64,000 nucleotides of DNA from Magicicada septendecula. Its lineage: Eukaryota > Arthropoda > Insecta > Hemiptera > Cicadidae. The notes beneath the pieces are model-generated. The model saw only the letters and a list, made by a program, of their open reading frames with translations, searched no databases and was not told where the DNA came from. Location: assembly GCA_034769895.1 (NCBI GenBank), contig CM068369.1, positions 148,404,574-148,468,573 on the forward strand. The letters run 5' to 3'. The position numbers were made by a program, and so were the translations under genes. Positions 61,861 through 64,000 of this stretch are shown here, piece after piece (within the stretch, counting starts at the first letter, position 1; the number at the start of each line of letters is the position of its first letter).

Positions 61861-62109
61861 CTCTTGTCTTTTTTCTTTAGTTTGAAAAATCGTTTTGGCG
61901 CTACTGATTTCTTAAACCTTGAGTCATCTCTTTATTCTGTCTGCTATGACGGTACTGTGACATTGGTTCCGTTTGACTACAACGTAATGATATACTTTTA
62001 TTAATGAAGGTCGCCGATTTTACAGCTTCAAAACAGAGGTCATGAGCTATTATGGTGCCGTGCAATTCTTAACACCTGTTGCAATTCACTCGTTGATACC
62101 ACCAATAAA
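61861..62109. other. Spacer, nothing recognised
   Basis: No gene, between two element fragments. Confidence 0.5.
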
Positions 62110-62570
62110 TATAATGAGAGAAATTCAAGCCCGGAAGTCCTCCGATGTTTCGGGATAAGCCGATTTCATCAGACGGCTGACATTTTCTTTGATCTCCTGT
62201 AGGCTCTCCCCTGAACGCATTCGAAAAGGAGGCTCTCCCTCTCGCTTTAAGTTAAACATGGTATACTTGGATTAGATGTTTGTTTCTGTACCGTAATTCC
62301 AGAGCTTTTGTTAATTCGGCATAGGTATTCTGGCTGTCAGATGGCACTTTTTGTAATAATCCTGCGGCAGGTCCTTTTAAAGTAAGAATGAATGAAATAC
62401 CTTTATCTTCTTATATCCATTTATCTAAGTGAGCAGCAGCTTCAAATTGGCGAAGATAAGTTGCCCAGTGAATACTTCCATCAAACGTTGGGCCCTTAGC
62501 GTAAACTGGCCCTACTACAGATACAGATACAGATACTGGCACTGATTTATTACTCTTCGTTTTTGGATCA
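62110..62570 (-). pseudogene. Gag fragment of another Ty3/gypsy lineage
   Basis: The minus strand encodes GPTFDGSIHWATYLRQFEAA near 62480, GISFILTLKGPAAGLLQKVP near 62370, YAELTKALELRYRNK near 62300 and SLQEIKENVSRLMKSAYPET near 62180. These are the successive blocks of a gypsy-type Gag (FDG..W..Y..QFE, then ALELRYG, then the L..A.P segment). It is unlike the Gag of A-E. Only this fragment remains and it has a few breaks. No LTR or pol found beside it. Confidence 0.75.
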
Positions 62571-62852
62571 TCTAATTAGTGGTCCAGTGGTCCACTAATT
62601 AGTTTCTTAGTTGTCTTGCTTTATCAATTATTTCTTCCACTAAATGTTCGACTTCCATTTTAATTTGTCTTCTTGAATTTGTTATAGAATCTTCTAGACT
62701 TGATATATTAGTTTACATGTTTGATAGATTTTTCTAGTTCCGATACCTACTCTATCAACTTCAATTTTCTATTGTATTTTATTTATTGTTTATAACCTAA
62801 AGGTACCATATATACGATGTGTAATAAAATTATTCACATTCTTAAAAACTAT

Positions 62853-62878
62853 CGATTTTGGTCATAGACCATCGTCAG
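62853..62878 (-). ncRNA. Hammerhead-like core, left arm of palindrome
   Basis: Minus strand: CTGACGA, hairpin TGGTCTATGACC, then AAAATCG. The other arm has GAAA at this place, the base needed for catalysis in hammerheads, so this copy is probably inactive. Confidence 0.45.
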
Positions 62879-63308
62879 GTTATATACAGCACACTTGCGG
62901 TCACAATATCGTAAAACACTACTATTTATAAAAACGAATTCGTAGACATTGTTAATGAATTTGATACATATGTCGTTGTCCAAAGCTTCACAAGAACTAA
63001 TCCTGTCATAGAGTGTTCATGTTTACATTCGTTCTACACATTATATCAGCTGATTACTGAATGTTGATTTTCATTTTGCCGCAATATTTCAAATGTGATA
63101 TATTGCATTAACATTACCATTAACATTCAGTAATCAGCTGATATAATGTGTAGAATGAATGTAAACATGAACACTCTATGACAGGATCAGTTCTTGGGCA
63201 GCTTTGGACAACGACATAAGTATCAAATTCATTAACAATGTCTACGAATTCGTTTTTATATATAGTAGTGTTTTACGATATTGTGACCGCAAGTGTGCTG
63301 TATATAAC

Positions 63309-63334
63309 CTGACGATGGTCTATGACCGAAATCG
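63309..63334 (+). ncRNA. Hammerhead-like core, right arm of palindrome
   Basis: Plus strand: CTGACGA, stem II in which GGTC pairs with GACC around a three-base loop, then GAAATCGAT. The core is complete. Stem III and the cleavage triplet were not identified by eye. Confidence 0.5.
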
Positions 63335-63426
63335 ATAGTTTTTAAGAATGTGAATAATTTTATTACACATCGTATGTATGGTACCTTTAGGCTATAAACA
63401 ATAAATACAATACAATAGAAAATTGA

Positions 63427-64000
63427 AATTATAGGTACCATTAGTAAAATAATAAGTATAATATATGTATATTTATAAATACATCACATTATCATTATCT
63501 ATCGACTTGTTTTACTCTTGTATCAATGCCTTGATGTCTGTTTCACGGACAAAATTCTTCTTCTTGCCAATTATTTGGTATTTCACTTTTTACGCTTACG
63601 TTTTCCGTCCTGTCGTTTTTCTGCTTCTTCTGTTTCTATTCGGCGTCGCCCCTTAATGTGGAGTAGCAATCTTTAGAATGCTTCTATTATCTGACTGATA
63701 TCCATTCTTTGCAAATAAATTACCATGTACACTACTCTTCTACAAAGTGTCTTCTGTTTCCACTGTTAAAAGTTCTCTCCCACTTTTAACACCACTGTTA
63801 CGACGGTCTCACGGATCGTCGTGTGGTACAGTGGAAAATAAATACAGAAACAAATGAAATCACTAATTACCAGTTTCAATGAGTGACAATGATTACAATT
63901 TGAAATCAATAAGATACTTTCATACCGTAATTCAAATTGAATTTGTCCACACGCAATAATAATATCAACTATTAAGATTTTTACTCTAATTATAACACAG
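63427..64000. other. Right edge, unassigned
   Basis: No gene recognised. The last 70 bases (CCACACGCAATAATAATATC and neighbours) resemble about 2150-2185 in direct orientation, so the window probably ends inside a dispersed repeat. Confidence 0.45.

Larger units (their letters stand above)
62761..63426. repeat. Palindrome with equal 305-bp arms
   Basis: 62761-63065 and 63122-63426 are reverse complements of equal length, about 95 percent identical, around a 56-bp spacer that itself has a small inverted repeat (GCAATAT with ATATTGC). Each arm carries one hammerhead-like core. The structure resembles oppositely oriented copies of a Penelope-type terminal repeat. Confidence 0.85.

Noticed and set aside
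62146-62174. Another CTGATGA...GAAAC hammerhead-like core on the minus strand
   Set aside because: The bases fall inside Gag-like coding sequence (SRLMKSAYPET) and do not form a good stem II, so the match is best explained by coding content.
1-64000. CRISPR arrays, bacterial operons, tRNA or rRNA genes
   Set aside because: The window is eukaryotic in character; no spacer-repeat array, ribosome binding sites or cloverleaf-capable tRNA boxes were seen.

Overview
The window is AT-rich eukaryotic DNA with no convincing host protein-coding gene, rRNA or tRNA. Dinucleotide microsatellites, Ty3/gypsy LTR elements with coiled-coil Gag, a LINE fragment and hammerhead-like Penelope-type motifs fit an arthropod, most likely an insect. 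That is inference; nothing here fixes the species. All long protein similarity belongs to transposable elements, which fill more than half of the window.

Layout. 1-9.6 kb: gene-poor sequence with one hammerhead-like motif, a (TA)n tract and a 2.2 kb T-rich strand-biased stretch. 9.6-18.7 kb: element A, a minus-strand Ty3/gypsy copy with paired 1,832-bp LTRs, gag and a full set of pol domains, several breaks. 18.9-22.4 kb: a 3.5 kb inverted-repeat structure with 0.54 kb arms and a hammerhead-like motif. 25.2-37.8 kb: element B, an old minus-strand Ty3/gypsy copy whose 5' LTR is split by element E (31,751-37,774), a gag-only LTR element. 38.5-44.1 kb: element D, a plus-strand relative of B that keeps a 490-codon reading frame but no RT, RNase H or integrase. 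44.2-50.9 kb: element C, a plus-strand gag-only element with very similar 2.05 kb LTRs. 53.3-54.2 kb: a small inverted-repeat unit. 54.4-55.2 kb: the 3' end of a LINE. 57.7-58.5 kb: a short duplication and microsatellites. 61.1-62.6 kb: fragments of a virus-like structural protein and of another gypsy Gag. 62.76-63.43 kb: a palindrome with equal 305-bp arms that carry hammerhead-like cores pointing opposite ways.

The most notable patterns: (1) A, B, C and D abut (AT)n microsatellites, and C and D share one tract, which suggests integration targeted to AT repeats. (2) Element A carries tandem primer-binding-site units, and one of them now lies inside both LTRs. (3) Three LTR elements lack recognisable RT and integrase, and two of these encode long acidic, probably disordered proteins of unknown function. 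(4) Hammerhead-core-like motifs occur four times, two of them in a near-perfect palindrome. All calls are by eye; family names rest on motif recognition, not on a search.
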